The notes: generated by a model from the sequence alone, not told the origin. DNA of 64,000 nucleotides from Siphonodentalium dalli (GCA_032622095.1 CP136064.1:247911827-247975826), one strand, 5' to 3'. Numbered from the stretch's first letter, positions 11,303 to 23,553 are shown. Program-made: numbers and translations.

Positions 11303-11693
11303 TTAACCCTTTACCCAACAGAAGGGCCCTGTGCCAATGCATTCTCTTATATATGCGAGTCGACCATAGGTCGCCTCGCATATATAAGAGAATGCATTGG
11401 CTTAACACATTAAAAATTATAAAATTGTTAAAGAATGTAAGAAAAAATGGTAAAAAAAGTTTTTTTTTTAGGCCAATGCATTCTCTTATATATGCGAGGC
11501 GACCTATGGTCGACTCGCATATATAAGAGAATGCATTGGCACAGGGCATAACTGTAACTATCACAATGTGGTCAAGGAGCCGGTTCCAATGATATCCATA
11601 TTTGTATGGTTCTATTGAGACAGACCGAAGATATTTTAGGCTGTTGAAGCTTTATTTGGCCGGTTTTGGCCGGTTTGTTGGGTAAAGGGTTAA
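11303..11693 (-). mobile_element. B1 element, full length, opposite orientation
   Basis: TTAACCCTTTACCCAACAGA to TGTTGGGTAAAGGGTTAA. It sits in the GGGTTAAC motif of a minisatellite unit. Confidence 0.9.
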
Positions 11694-11834
11694 TGACATT
11701 TAAGTTAACAATATTTCAGATGGGTAAATTATATCCTTGTTTGTGTTATTTCAAAAAGTTATAAACCATTAAAAGATGGGTTAACTACATGTATCAAAGC
11801 GTTATAAAGCATAAAACCTTTAGACAGGTAAAAC

Positions 11835-12051
11835 TACAGTAATGCTCTAATTAATCGACCTCTTAACCAAAGCAGAATTATGGGTAACTTTTCAGGATTT
11901 AGTCGGAAATATGGCTTGTTGCCATTCATCGGAAAGCTCTCAGTGAGAGCTTTCCGATGAATGGCAACAAGCCATATTTCCGACTAAATCCTGAAAAGTT
12001 ACCCATAATTCTGCTTTGGTTAAGAGGTCGATTAATTAGAGCATTACTGTA
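11835..12051. mobile_element. A element, full palindrome, inside the minisatellite
   Basis: TACAGTAATGCTCTAATTAA to GAGCATTACTGTA. The terminal GCTCTAA/TTAGAGC change is matched on both sides, so the palindrome is preserved. Confidence 0.88.
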
Positions 12052-12112
12052 CATGTACATCCAAGTTAACATTACTTCAAAGGGTTACAAACCATTAAAA
12101 GTTTAGATGAGG

Positions 12113-12189
12113 TTAACACGTTGAGTGCCAACTACGAGTTATCTCATACTTTTTTAATGTAATTGAAGAGCTGGCAATCAATGTGTTAA
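12113..12189. mobile_element. 77-bp TTAA-flanked miniature element
   Basis: TTAACACGTTGAGTGCCA on the left and TGGCAATCAATGTGTTAA on the right are inverted with 16 of 18 matches. It resembles the GTGCCA ends of B2 and F. Confidence 0.6.
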
Positions 12190-12420
12190 CTCCAGATGAG
12201 AGGATGCAATGGATTAATTCATTTGTAGCTTTGCACTACATCCATGTTTGTGTTTAATATATCAAAGCATTATAAATCATAAACACATTTAGATGGGGTA
12301 TAACTACATCTAAGTTAACATTACTTCAAAGGGTTGTGTACTATTAACAGCAGTTTAGATGGGTTAACTCCAGATGAGAGGATGCAACGGATTAATTCAT
12401 ATGTGTAGTTTGCACAATGA

Positions 12421-13210
12421 GATGACAAACAATGACAAAAGACCACAGCAGATTATTGGCAGTTGATGATCGATCATCTTAGCAACACCTGTTTAACAAT
12501 TCGTCATCGCAGATGTATGATTATACCACAGTGAGTTACATACCTCCACATACACCATTAACATGCACAATATTTTTTACGAATATCAATTACTCTTCAC
12601 CTTCTCAATGAGATGCATGCCGTAGCGGATTACATTGTTTCGTCATGTGCGTGATATGCATCAGAATATCAATTTCCGCCCCTCTCGGGATACAGACATT
12701 TTGTACTGGTTCATCACAAGGGGCAAACAAACATCCTCAGTTCCCATTAAAGGCCTACTTAATTTTCGAATCACCAGATCACATTATCTACAACATATTC
12801 CATATTATATACCATTTGAAAGAGGAAACTCCAAAACATTGTATTATCAACTTAGCCGGTCGAATAAATTGTGAACATTTGTTTTTGTCAAGGTACCGAC
12901 GTGTGTTCTGTACTTAATTTCGATCTGGTCTCTACTGCCAGTTTATTATTTTCAATTGAAGGGGAATAACTCTTAGTTGTAAATTATGATACATTTTGGG
13001 GGAAACAACAGGAGAAGTCTTTGGGTGAATCTGAGAATCTCTATCACTTGGTGGACACTTCTAGGCCACAGCTGTTCTGTATTATGGTGGAATATATATG
13101 TGGTTGGTTCCTATTTCAAATGGTATATAATATGAAAATATGTTTTGTAGAATGTGATCTGGGTATTCAAATATTAAGGCTTAAATTAAGGCTGCATACT
13201 GCAAGCTTTA
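12421..13210. other. No gene recognised; overlapping short frames
   Basis: Frames at 12635-12917 (two phases) and 13021-13251 lack family resemblance. Confidence 0.45.
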
Positions 13211-13676
13211 TTAACTCTTTGAGTGCCACGGGCCGATCTCATCGGCCCTAATTCAAGGTATGTAGAGTGCCCTAAAAAAAATTAAAAAATCAAATTTTTT
13301 TTTTTGGGTTGAATTTGTTTTGGGTATGCTTAAGCAAGCTATAGCGAATTTAAAAACAAACTGGATAAAACCTTAGGGGCATGTTATAATTCAAAACTAT
13401 CACCAAGTATTGATAGTAATAATTTTGATGCCCATGAAAAACGTAAGATTCCCTGGCACTAAACCTACAAAATAAGTCTGTTAAAGAATATAAGAAAAAA
13501 TTATTAAAATTGTAAAAAATTGTAAAAAATAATAACAAATGATGAAAAATTGTTAGGCCAATGCATTCTCTTATATATGCGAGGCGACCTATGGTCGACT
13601 CGCATATATAAGAGAATGCATTGGCACAGGGTATATGGGTAGATACAAAAATCGGACCTGGCACTCAAAGGGTTAA
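13211..13676 (-). mobile_element. B2 element, TTAA-flanked, one hairpin
   Basis: TTAACTCTTTGAGTGCCACG to CCTGGCACTCAAAGGGTTAA. Carries one copy of the hairpin also found in B1. A GGGCCGATCTCATCGGCCC palindrome lies next to the left end. Confidence 0.86.
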
Positions 13677-13688
13677 CAGAAAGAACAA

Positions 13689-14135
13689 TGGCCTTGGTTG
13701 TAGGTTATAATTTAGTAATAAAAGTTACCAACTTATGAATTTCCTCAAGACTAATAGTATAGTATGATAGTATGAATGTGATATAACCCACAAAACACTT
13801 GCCCAAAGTAGTTATTTTTACAAATATTGTATCCAAATTGACAACATACACCGTCATCCTTATATATACAGTATTAACTAAATACAATGACTCTCCATGG
13901 CAAAATTATTTTCGTTAGTTTATCACAGATATTTGTGTCACGAATCGAGAAGTAAATATTTACAATTGAGCATAGTTCTGACAATGTTTTCTATAGAGTG
14001 CTACAGTCAATTTGCCTGAGAATTTCGGCGATGTTAGTAGAATGCTACATTGCCCCAGTTGGCATAGCACCTGAATACTATCTTGTCAGTTTCACGCACC
14101 CGAACAAGTCCATAATATGTCTTTAATGGGAGAGC
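13689..14135 (-). repeat. Dispersed repeat D, copy 2 (longest copy, frame broken)
   Basis: The right part matches 2830-3140 and the left part (13689-13806) matches 59121-59245, so this copy bridges the two. Relative to the open frame of copy 1, TAG replaces AAG at 13991-13993 on the minus strand. Confidence 0.6.
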
Positions 14136-14192
14136 GAGAAAGAAAATGCAACATTTTCCGTCTGGAAACTGAAGAGAGTGCAACTTATATTA

Positions 14193-14409
14193 TACAGTAA
14201 TGCTCTAAATAATCGACTCCTTAACCACAGCAGAATTATGGGTAACTTTTCAGGATTTAGTTGGAAATATGGCTTGTTGCCATTCATCGGAAAGTTCTCA
14301 GTGAGAGCTTTCCGATGAATGGCAACAAGCCATATTTCCGACTAAATCCTGAAAAGTTACCCATAATTCTGCTGTGGTTAAGGAGTCGATTACTTAGGGC
14401 ATTACTGTA
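14193..14409. mobile_element. A element, full palindrome
   Basis: TACAGTAATGCTCTAAATAA to GGGCATTACTGTA with near-identical arms. Confidence 0.88.
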
Positions 14410-14882
14410 CCCCTGTAGTACAATTTAACCTCAACAGAGATGGTAAACTCAATATCGAACCTAACACATGCGTGTCAACAAGGTAATACTAATCTCCGCC
14501 TCCAGGCTTGCAACAATAAGCTGATTAGGAGAGAATATTATGGGGTCGAACTAATGTGTATTTACAAATATACCTTTAATGATAGGAAATTACCTCAGGT
14601 GGAAAAATCTTTATATTATCCTCTGTGTAATAATGGGGGATTGAGATATGTTCCTTGATCAGCCCTTACTCTGTTCCAGATGGTGACCTGTATCAATGAG
14701 CCATTACAATCTGTTTATGATGTCATATTAAGGTGAAATGGGTGCTTGGGAAAGCTCCCAGGTAAAGTCTGGACTCTAGAATGTTTTAATACTACTTAAT
14801 TGACATATGTTGATCATTATCAAGTCACATGAAAAGCCATGGCAATGTTATGTGACATATCTGTTCCCAGTCCAGATATTGA
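14410..14882. other. No feature recognised
   Basis: A 72-codon frame at 14440-14658 is unsupported. Confidence 0.45.
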
Positions 14883-15131
14883 TTAACCCTTTAATGATGG
14901 GAGCAGCACTGGTGCAGCATTAATGATCCTGTGCCAGTGTATCCTCTTTATATATGCAAGTCACATATATATATAACAGAATGAACTGGCTCACAATGTA
15001 AATATAATTAGGCCAATGTATTCTCATATATGTGAGGCTCCCTATGGGAGACTCACATATATAAGAGAATACATTGGTACAGTATAGAATTTTCAAAAAA
15101 TTGCAGGAAGTTCCAGCCAGGGAAGGGTTAA
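14883..15131 (-). mobile_element. B3 element
   Basis: TTAACCCTTTAATGATGGGA to GGAAGGGTTAA. Two hairpins with loop variant CCCTATGGGAG; hairpin 1 is diverged. Confidence 0.84.
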
Positions 15132-15284
15132 CTTAACATAACATAATAGAAATATGTTCAGATGTACGGATGCCCAGACACAACTCATTTCTACTTCTAT
15201 TTCAAGAAATAATTTTTTCAAGGGACAGAATTGCGCTATAACGCTTTTATACTAAACACTCATTGACAAGTTCCCTTAGGAATA

Positions 15285-15434
15285 GGGAAAAAAGTCACTA
15301 AAACCAATGTAAATTTGAGACTATTGATACTTCTCAGAAGAATGAAGCCCCCAGAGGGTGAATTTGGTGACAGTGGGATAGCATCACTAAATTCACCATT
15401 CTGCAAATGTCAAACACACTATATCCAGGCTTGG
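15285..15434. mobile_element. C element, right fragment
   Basis: Ends TATATCCAGGCTTG, followed by a poly-G run (15434-15446). The right hairpin is partly deleted. Confidence 0.72.
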
Positions 15435-15802
15435 GGGGGGGGGGGGCTACATTGCCAAGCCCCATAAACAGCCTGCTGTATACAGCACTGAAAAATTCAT
15501 ATGAAAATAAAATCCAGCATAGTTTTTTTGAATTGTTTTGTAATCTGTTTATGGATTGATAAAGGTTCAGGTAGATAAAAATAAATTAGATTTTTTCCAA
15601 AAATTCAATCAACAATGCATTCATCTTGGATAGCTGTTCATTACATGCTATTGATTATACGCCATGAATATACAAAGGCTGGAAGATAATGTCACAAATG
15701 CAAATATTCTAAGAAAACCCAATTAAGCTAGATTATCTGAGCAAACAATGTCTTTTTTTTCATGTAACCAGACAATGGAATGAATTAAGCCATGAATGTT
15801 TA

Positions 15803-16211
15803 CAATTTTACCTTGAAATAGTGTGTCTGTCAATTTCAGAATGAGGTCCCCAGAGGTCGAATTTTGTGTCACTATCCTGCACTCAGGGTTAGCATCACCA
15901 AATTCACCCTCTGGGAACCTCATTCTGCTTAGGCCTCAACTGCTATGGGAGACATGGATGATATTGAAGATCCCCAGTTGAAGATAGTGGTGTTCACCCA
16001 TTAGTCACCTCGATTATGCATTTATCTTCTGCAAATTAGGGGATATAGAAACTGAACAGAAGGGAAAAAGTAACTAAAAACAATGTTAAGCAGAATGAGA
16101 TCCCTAGAAGGTGAATTTGGTGATGCTAGCCCACTGTGCAGGATAGCATCACTAAATTCACCCTCTGGGAACCCCATTCTGCAAATGACAGGCACACTAT
16201 TTTCAGGCTTG
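15803..16211. mobile_element. C element, full length with 8-bp target duplication
   Basis: AATGTTTA on both sides (15795-15802 and 16212-16219). Two end hairpins GAATGAGGTCCCCAGAG and GAATGAGATCCCTAGAAGG. Confidence 0.86.
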
Positions 16212-16219
16212 AATGTTTA

Positions 16220-16593
16220 CATCAACATAATACTGGTAACAACACACACCCTGTTGCCTGGAGAACAGCTATAACAAGAATGAAAAGTTTCCACAAACTA
16301 TGCAATCTTTTCATCTTCTATGCAATCTTTTCATCTTCGAAAATCCTTCCATGTTTTATGTGAAGTTAAATGAGTCAGAAAGAAAAACAATCTTTGCCTT
16401 ATGTAACAAATCACTTCACGTGTGTTTGAAATGCAGCAGATATCCCAGAGCGGAACGAAGAATCGGCAAATTAAATAAATTTCATCCATAAAACTTGCCA
16501 TGGAGTCTCAGATCTCTCCACAAGGGATTTAATATTGTCATATTGTTTCCGACTAAGAAATCAATGTGAGCCAGAGATGCAAAAACCAGGAAA
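16220..16593. other. No gene; short direct repeat
   Basis: CTATGCAATCTTTTCATCTT is repeated in tandem at about 16299-16337. Confidence 0.55.
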
Positions 16594-16810
16594 TACAGTA
16601 ATGCTCTAAATAATCGACTCCTTAACCACAGCATAATTATGGGTAACTTTTCAGGATTCAGTCGGATATATGGCTTGTTGCCATTCATCGGAAAGCTCTC
16701 CCCGAGAGCTTTCCAATGAATGGCAACAAGCCATATTTCCGACTGAATCCTGAAAAGTTACCAATAATTCTGCTGTGGTTATGGGGTCGATTATTTAGAG
16801 CATTACTGTA
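16594..16810. mobile_element. A element, full palindrome
   Basis: TACAGTAATGCTCTAAATAA to GAGCATTACTGTA; centre AGCTCTCCCCGAGAGCT. Confidence 0.88.
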
Positions 16811-16852
16811 TTATCTCCGCATCTTGAACATCTCTGCATGATGAAGAAACTT

Positions 16853-17185
16853 GGAAATAGTGTGTCTGCGATTTACAGAATGAGGTCCCCAGAGGGTGAA
16901 TTCAGTGACACTATCCCCGCATAGTGGGCTAGCATCAACAAGTTCACCCTCTGGGGATCTCAATTGGGCCTCATCTTCTGGAAAGTATCCATAGTCTTAA
17001 ATTAACATTGTTATTAGTTACTTTTTCTCTTCTGATCAGTTTCTATATGCAGAAGATAAATGCATAATCGCGGTGACTAATGTGTGAACATCACCAACTT
17101 CAACTGGGGAACTTCATTCTGATCCTAGGTCTGATGAAGTCCCCAGAGAATGAATCTGGGGATGCTAGCCCACCATGCTATTTTT
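16853..17185. mobile_element. C element, right end missing
   Basis: Starts at GGAAATAGTGTGTCTGC. The left hairpin is intact; the right hairpin stops after GCTAGCCCACCATGC. Confidence 0.75.
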
Positions 17186-18578
17186 TCAACAGTATGTATC
17201 TTCTTGAATGTTTCATACAGACACTGGCTTTTTCTCAAATTTCTCGAATTAGCCAAACACTGCAAAAATTACTAATTTAAAAAATATAACGGTACATTTT
17301 CTTAACAGAATCACTTTGTCCTAACAGCATCATATAAATTCAGCAGGACCCACCAACATCATAGCACATTAGCAAGGCCACTTAACCATGGGTGGTATAG
17401 CTAAGAAAAAGCAACCTAGAAAGCAGGGAAGCCAGGTGAGCTAGACAAAAAACTCCATGGGTAAAAATTAATAATAAAAGATTAAAGCATATAGTCAGTC
17501 CAGCTAATGGTACCTAATTTTTTCATAAACCCATAGATAATCAGTCCCTTTAATAAGCTGAGGAACCTCAGTATTAATTAACAGCCGTAGAAGTGGGTTA
17601 TAACCCCACATATTTTGGTACATCATACATGTGAGCTTATATACACAGTGATATCTAATACACATGTCATGTTTACTCTGACAATTTAAATAGCTGGTAC
17701 GAATGTTTACTTTATGCTAATTAACCTCTTCAAAAAAACTCTATGTGATAAGATGACTCCACCTAATGTCTCACAGGCATACAAAATGTGTTATTTATTT
17801 ACTAAAATCTCCCCTCTTCACACCTTCAAGTGCAGATTGATTGATGCTTGAGTGAGACGGGGAGGATTAACCCATCATGGGTTGAGTCCTATTTCTATTG
17901 TACTGTTATGAGTCAGAACCAAAGCAGACTAGTCTGTCAGGCCTTTAGATTCCCCTAAATTCCACGTTATATTAAAAACGCTCACCAAAAATATGGAAAT
18001 GAACTCAAAATAAAAATGACAATAAACTTTTTTGTCGTCACACACTTGAGTTTCCGAGAAACAATAGGAATTAATAATTACAAATTATAGAATTAACAAG
18101 AAACCATACTTTCGCTATTTTTTGGGGGGGGGGGTTTAAATTTAATGTTCACAATGGGCTGACAATGATTTGCTCCAGGAGTGGTGGAAGCAGTGGAGGG
18201 CATGGGGGGCACAACATTCAGAAGGCCCCCCCCCCCCCAATGTAAAATATGAATTTGCACAGAGTCGCAGTCACACAAGGCAAGGGGAGGGGGGCTGTAG
18301 TCCCTGCATTCCTCCCTACTCCGTAACCCCTGAGTGGGGCATCATGATGTGCCCAAATTCCTTTAATCTAGATTCCTATAAAACTTCTATACTTGTAATT
18401 ATAAGATAACAATGAAAGTCAGTGGTTTATAACCGCAGACAGCTTCTATTGATACCCTATGAAGATGAAGTACTACCAATAAGTATCACATCATTAGCAC
18501 ATTTCACAGTATGTAGTATTTCCGCTTATACTTATAGTAGTCAAAAGTTTACGATCTTGTAAAGTACACATGTAGAAG
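17186..18578. other. No gene recognised; homopolymer tracts
   Basis: G tract near 18123 and C tract near 18226. Short frames spanning them are not credible. Confidence 0.5.
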
Positions 18579-18992
18579 CAAGTCTTGAAATAGTGTGTCT
18601 GTCATTTGTAGAAAGAGGTCCCCCCGAGGGTGAATTTAGTGATGCTACCCAGCATAGCGTTACCAAATTCACCCTCTGGGGACCCATGTTCTAAGAAGTA
18701 TATACTCTCAAATTAGCATTGTTTTTAGTTACTTATTCCCCGTCTGTTCGTTTCTATATCCCCTAATTTGCAGAAGATAAAATGAACAAGGTGACTTAAT
18801 GGGTGAACATCACCAACTTCAACTGGGAAACTTCAATCTGATCCTAGGTCTCCCATAGCATTTGAGACCTGAGTAGAATGAGGTTCCCAGATGGTGAATT
18901 CGGTGATGCTAGCCCACCATGCGCGATAGCATCACTAAATTCACCCTCTGGGGACCTCATTCTGCAAATGACAGACAATATTTCCAGCGTTG
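18579..18992. mobile_element. C element, full length
   Basis: CAAGTCTTGAAATAGTGTGT to TTTCCAGCGTTG. Flanks TGTAGAAG and CGTGGAAG match at 6 of 8 bases, consistent with an aged duplication. Confidence 0.82.
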
Positions 18993-19627
18993 CGTGGAAG
19001 TTTTATGGTATTGACCGCTGGACTCAAGTTTATCGATGTGTTATATAGTTGGGTTTTTACTCCACTTTCCCCAGCCATAGCCTAATTATCACGAAGCTGT
19101 CAGTCCAGGTGGAAATAAGACAGCAGAGATGGCAGGTATTCTATATGATGCACCTGAATTTCATTAAAATTTACTCAAGTTATGCAGAGGAAATGAAAGG
19201 CTGACAGACAGCGCATGTGGACAGTGACAATTTCTATAGCAAAAGATATGTTATTACAGAGAATGTCTGTCCAGGTTATTGAAAAAAAGTATCTAGTAAC
19301 TCTCAGTATCAAGTCATGGGGTGATAGAAACCACTAATGAGGTTAAAATAAATATGAACTAGCCTTTAAGATATAGGAGAATAAACATAGATCATTGTGT
19401 GAATCAATATTTCATTTTCTCCAGGACAAAGCATGCCCTGATGGGATGTGATCTAACGTGATGTGTTATATCTGTATCACAAGATTGAAACTCCAGTAAA
19501 ATAATCAACAGAGCTATAGTTACTAATAATTCTTCTCTCTGAGATGTTTGATATCGAGCTAAATAGAGAATATCCAAATCCATCATCTCGATAGAATTCA
19601 TATATCACAAAGTCAGCTCATATGGCA
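18993..19627. other. No feature recognised
   Basis: Unique-looking sequence between a C and an A element. Confidence 0.45.
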
Positions 19628-19764
19628 TACAGTAATGCCCTAAGTAATCAACCCCTGGAGAGCTTTCCGATGAATGGCAACAAGCCATATTTCCGACTAA
19701 ATCCTGAAAAGTTACCCATAATTCTGCTGTGGTTAAGGGGTCGATTACTTAGGGCATTACTGTT
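19628..19764. mobile_element. A element with internal deletion
   Basis: TACAGTAATGCCCTAAGTAA start. The left arm stops after about 28 bp and joins GAGAGCTTTCC of the right arm, which is complete to TTACTGTT. Confidence 0.85.
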
Positions 19765-19803
19765 ATAACGGTTTTTATTACATTCCTATGTGTGATTTAC
19801 CTT

Positions 19804-20057
19804 CAAGCCTTGAAATAGGGTGTCTGTCATTTGCAGAATGAGGTACCCAGAGGGTGAATTTAGAGATGCTACCCCGCATAGCGGGCTAGCATCACCAAAT
19901 TCACCCTCTGGGAACCTCATTCTGCTGAAGTGTAAGCAGAATGAGGTCCCCAGATGGTGAATTTGGTGATGCTAGCACGCTATGCATGGTAGCATCACTA
20001 AATTCACCCTCTGGGGACCTCATTCTGCAAATGACAGACACCCTATTTCAAGGCTTG
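19804..20057. mobile_element. C element, compact 254-bp form with exact target duplication
   Basis: CAAGCCTTGAAATAG to CTATTTCAAGGCTTG. TTTACCTT flanks both ends (19796-19803, 20058-20065). The two hairpins are almost adjacent, with the interior gone. Confidence 0.92.
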
Positions 20058-20235
20058 TTTACCTTGATACTCGAGTGATTATAAATGATAATTTCACTAG
20101 TGAATTATATCACTTTAACGCGCTATTTATTCATAAGCGCTATCAAAATTTTTGCATCATGGGAAAAATGGCAGCATTATTTGGATTTCTGGTAAATCAG
20201 ATGTTTAAAGTGGAATATAATAAACATAATAATAT

Positions 20236-20364
20236 CTTGATTGAATTGGTGGCAGGAAATAATTCATTCGAGGCAGGCACTATTTTGTAAAACACTCGAT
20301 CGCTTCGTGTTTGTACAATGTCCCTGCCTCTCATGAATTATTTCACATCACCAGTTCAATCAAG
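20236..20364. repeat. Imperfect 129-bp inverted repeat
   Basis: CTTGATTGAATTGGTGGCAG pairs with CACCAGTTCAATCAAG, and AATAATTCATTCGAGGCAGG with CCCTGCCTCTCATGAATTAT. Likely another foldback element. Confidence 0.65.
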
Positions 20365-20469
20365 TGATTATTCTCTATATAACCCACACAAACTCATGAT
20401 ATGTAACAGTTGTTGCCATGATACATGATACTCAGGAGTCAATACTTTATAGATGAGAAAACAAATATG

Positions 20470-21015
20470 TAGGGCCCAGCTTAGAGAATTCAAATTAGGG
20501 AGAAGTGAAATTTCCCATTATAATTAGGGAGAAATGAACTGTTATCAGGGAGAAGTCATAAAGTCTGAAGTTAAATTTTACTCTCCATCCTCAACATTCT
20601 CTGATTCAATAATTATTTTGCAATAAAAGAGCCCATTTATAAAACCCATTATAATGAGTACATACACTATTACACTTCAAATATGCTGTTTTGAAATATG
20701 CATTCTAGTACAGTAATGCCCTAAGTAATCGACTCCTTAACCACAGCAGAATTATGGGTAACTTTTCAGGATTTAGTCGGAAATATGGCTTGTTGCCATT
20801 CATCGGAAAGCTCCCAGTGAGAGCTTTCCGATAAATGGCAACAAGCCATATTTCCGACTAAATCCTGAAAAGTTACCCAGAATTCTGCTGTGGTTTAGGA
20901 GTCGATTACTTATAGGGCATTACTGTATATAAGAAAAGAGTCACTTCTCCCTGGGACAAAAATAGGGAGAAGTGGCACATTATGTTTCTCAAGTCGCCTT
21001 TTAGGCTGGTCCCTG
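20470..21015. repeat. K repeat, long copy split by an A element
   Basis: Several AGGGAGAAGT motifs, the CCCATTTATAAAACCCATTA block, and a single CTCAAGTCGCCTTTTAGGCT unit. The A element occupies 20709-20927. Confidence 0.6.
20709..20927. mobile_element. A element, full palindrome, inside a K repeat
   Basis: TACAGTAATGCCCTAAGTAA to GGGCATTACTGTA, flanked on both sides by K-repeat sequence. Confidence 0.88.
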
Positions 21016-21667
21016 ACCTTCTCTTTGCATGGATCACTAATCCGATTATCAGAAATTAGACTATCTTCAACAACGCTGGATAAATTTTACCAAAGGGAGT
21101 CATTTCCCTCCACTAACAACTAACTTTAAACCACAAATAGCATTTTTAAATGAATATAACTGACGTACATGCACACGTTATCAAGACATCAGACTTGTCA
21201 ATGACTGCTTTGTACCACAAGATACCGCTATGTTGCACAAATGACAAACCAATGCTATTATAAAGGCACTCCCACGAGTTCTTATTCAATACATCTCATT
21301 TCTTATTCAACATTATTCTCATCAGCTATTTTAAAAATTCTTTCCTAATTTAGAAGGATTTATTAGCATTTGATAGCAAGGTGACCCACATAAATCTTTG
21401 ATCAGTGAACCCTGTATTTCTACATTCAAAAAAATCACGATGGGACGCGGCTACTTACGAAATCAAAATTCACGTCACATTACAGCACTGACGCCATATC
21501 CAGTTAATTAAAATGCCAGACAAATATGACAATGAGACTGAATAATATATCGCAAACATATGTTTAATAGTATCTATGAATTTCGCATCCTTTAATTAGG
21601 CCTAAATATTAATTATTAGATTCTCATCAAACTTTAATGAATTGAAAATTGCCAATTAACCCTTTCT
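21016..21667. other. No feature recognised
   Basis: Unique-looking AT-rich DNA up to the B2 element. Confidence 0.45.
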
Positions 21668-21941
21668 TTAACCCTTTGAGTGCCAGGTCCGATTTTTGTA
21701 TCAACCCATATACCCTGTGCCAATGCATTCTCTTATATATGCGAGTCGACCATAGGTCGTCTTGCATATATAAGAGAATGCATTGGCCTAACAATTTTGC
21801 ATCATTTGTTATTATTTTTTACAATTTTTTGCAATTTTAATAATTTTTTAAAAATCTAAAAAAAAATAAAAAATTTAGGGCCGATTTTACAGACCGTAAA
21901 TTACGGCCGATGAGATCGGCCACTGGCACTGAAAGGGTTAA
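21668..21941 (+). mobile_element. B2 element, compact copy
   Basis: TTAACCCTTTGAGTGCCAGG to GCACTGAAAGGGTTAA, with one B1-type hairpin. A duplicate TTAACCCTTTC stub lies directly upstream (21656-21666). Confidence 0.87.
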
Positions 21942-21953
21942 CCTCTTCTCTGC

Positions 21954-22070
21954 TACAGTAATGCCTTAAATAATTGACTCCTTAACCACAGCAGAATTAT
22001 GGGTAATTTTTCAGGATTTAGTCGGAAATATGGCTTGTTGCCATTCATCGGAAAGCTCTCAGCCTCAAAT
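21954..22070. mobile_element. A element, left arm only, joined to a C element fragment
   Basis: Runs from TACAGTAATGCCTTAAATAA through the central AAGCTCTCAG, then changes to C interior at 22071. Confidence 0.82.
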
Positions 22071-22319
22071 TAACAGTTTATATATCCCCTAATTTGCAGA
22101 AGATAAAATGCATAATCGAGGTGACTAATTGGGGAACATCACCAACTTCAACTGAGGAACTTCAATCTGATCCTAGGTCTCCATAGCATTTGAGGCCTAT
22201 TAAAGCAGAATGTGGTCCACAGAGGGTGAATTTGATGTTAGCCCACGGAATAACATAACTAAATTCACCCTCTGGGGGACCTCATTCTGCAAATGACAGA
22301 CACACAATGTCAGGGCTTG
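22071..22319. mobile_element. C element, right part, joined to an A arm
   Basis: Interior CCTCAAATTAACAG to the end CAGGGCTTG. Confidence 0.78.
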
Positions 22320-23286
22320 AACAAAGGACCATCCTGCTTTATATCACAGCATGTCCTTTGAAACTGCTATATAAAATTTGATCAAATGGAGTCATTAGTG
22401 AGTTATTGCTATGCATTTTAGCCAACATAACTTTAAGGCATTAGATAAAACAAATTTAGATGGTAGGGAATGAGAATCTAAGATTTTTTTTATTGGCCTT
22501 ATTGCCAAATTATTATGATAGAAAGATTGTCCCTATACAGAATATTCAACACAGAATTATATAGAAGAAACATTATAATTATTCATGGTAGATGAACTAA
22601 TTGCACAAATAATGACTAGGATAACCAGTCACGTTTGCACATGACAGATCACTGCATCATTATAGCCGAGACTGGTATGACTGGTACCCCAACTAATACA
22701 ATGGGTTTACTGTCGTGGCTTCCAGAGTATGGGATTTATATATGTAACCTTGCCGGCAGCCATGGCGGGGATAATGGGTTGTTATTCGTGGGAAACTGGT
22801 ACAACGGGACTGTTGTTGTGTTACCCATCCAGCATAAACAAAGGTGATCTGCATCATCAATTGCCTCTCAATAACGCAAGAACGGTTTCACTTGCTACCA
22901 CGAGCCAATCTCACCTAAACATCCCATGCCAATAAATGTTCTGGGTTATGACAGCATAAATTGCATTTTTCAGTTGAAAAAATACCCCAGGCATATGCTT
23001 AAGAAATTAAGTTGTGGTATAATTTGGTTGATAGGCATACACTTCAGTTAGCCTGCATGATAGTATACTAGTACTACAAAGGTTGCGATAATTTCCCATA
23101 ATTCCCATCATGTTGCTACTAAGTCTGACAGTCTGAGGGAGGATATCTACACTATATTAAAAACATTGCCTCCTTTATTTCTTTGAAGTAACCAAGTACA
23201 TAATGACATAAGAATATAAGTAACCTGGTACATGTTGTCAGTTGTATCACATGAAGCTGAAGATTTCATGATATATGGCGGCTAAT
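22320..23286. other. No gene supported
   Basis: Two overlapping frames at 22635-22935 in different phases; neither is recognised. Confidence 0.45.
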
Positions 23287-23553
23287 ATCCCTTTCAAGAT
23301 TGGAGATTCCTAAACTTTTATGAAAACCCTGTGCCAATGCATTCTCTTTATATATGCGAGTCTCCCATAGGGAGCCTCGCATATATAAAAGAATCATTGG
23401 CCTAACAATATTTATCTTTACCTTGTAAGCCAGTGCATTCTCTTACATGCATATATGCGAAGCTCCCTATGGGAGACTCGCACATATAAGAGAATGCACT
23501 GGCACAGGATCTTTAATACTCCACCAGCGCAGCTCATGTCATGAAAGGATTAA
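23287..23553 (+). mobile_element. B3 element
   Basis: Begins ATCCCTTTCAAGATTGGAG and ends CATGAAAGGATTAA. Two hairpins: the first with CCAATGC stem ends, the second with CCAGTGC. Confidence 0.84.

Larger units (their letters stand above)
10466..12420. repeat. Degenerate minisatellite, about 60-75-bp unit, invaded by transposons
   Basis: Recurrent pieces AAGTTAACATTACTTCAAAG, GGGTTATAAACCATTAAAAG and TTTAGATGGGTTAAC repeat through the stretch. It is interrupted by B1 (twice), A and the 77-bp TTAA element. A 28-bp unit ending GACAGGTTAA is in perfect tandem at about 10553-10611. Confidence 0.75.
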
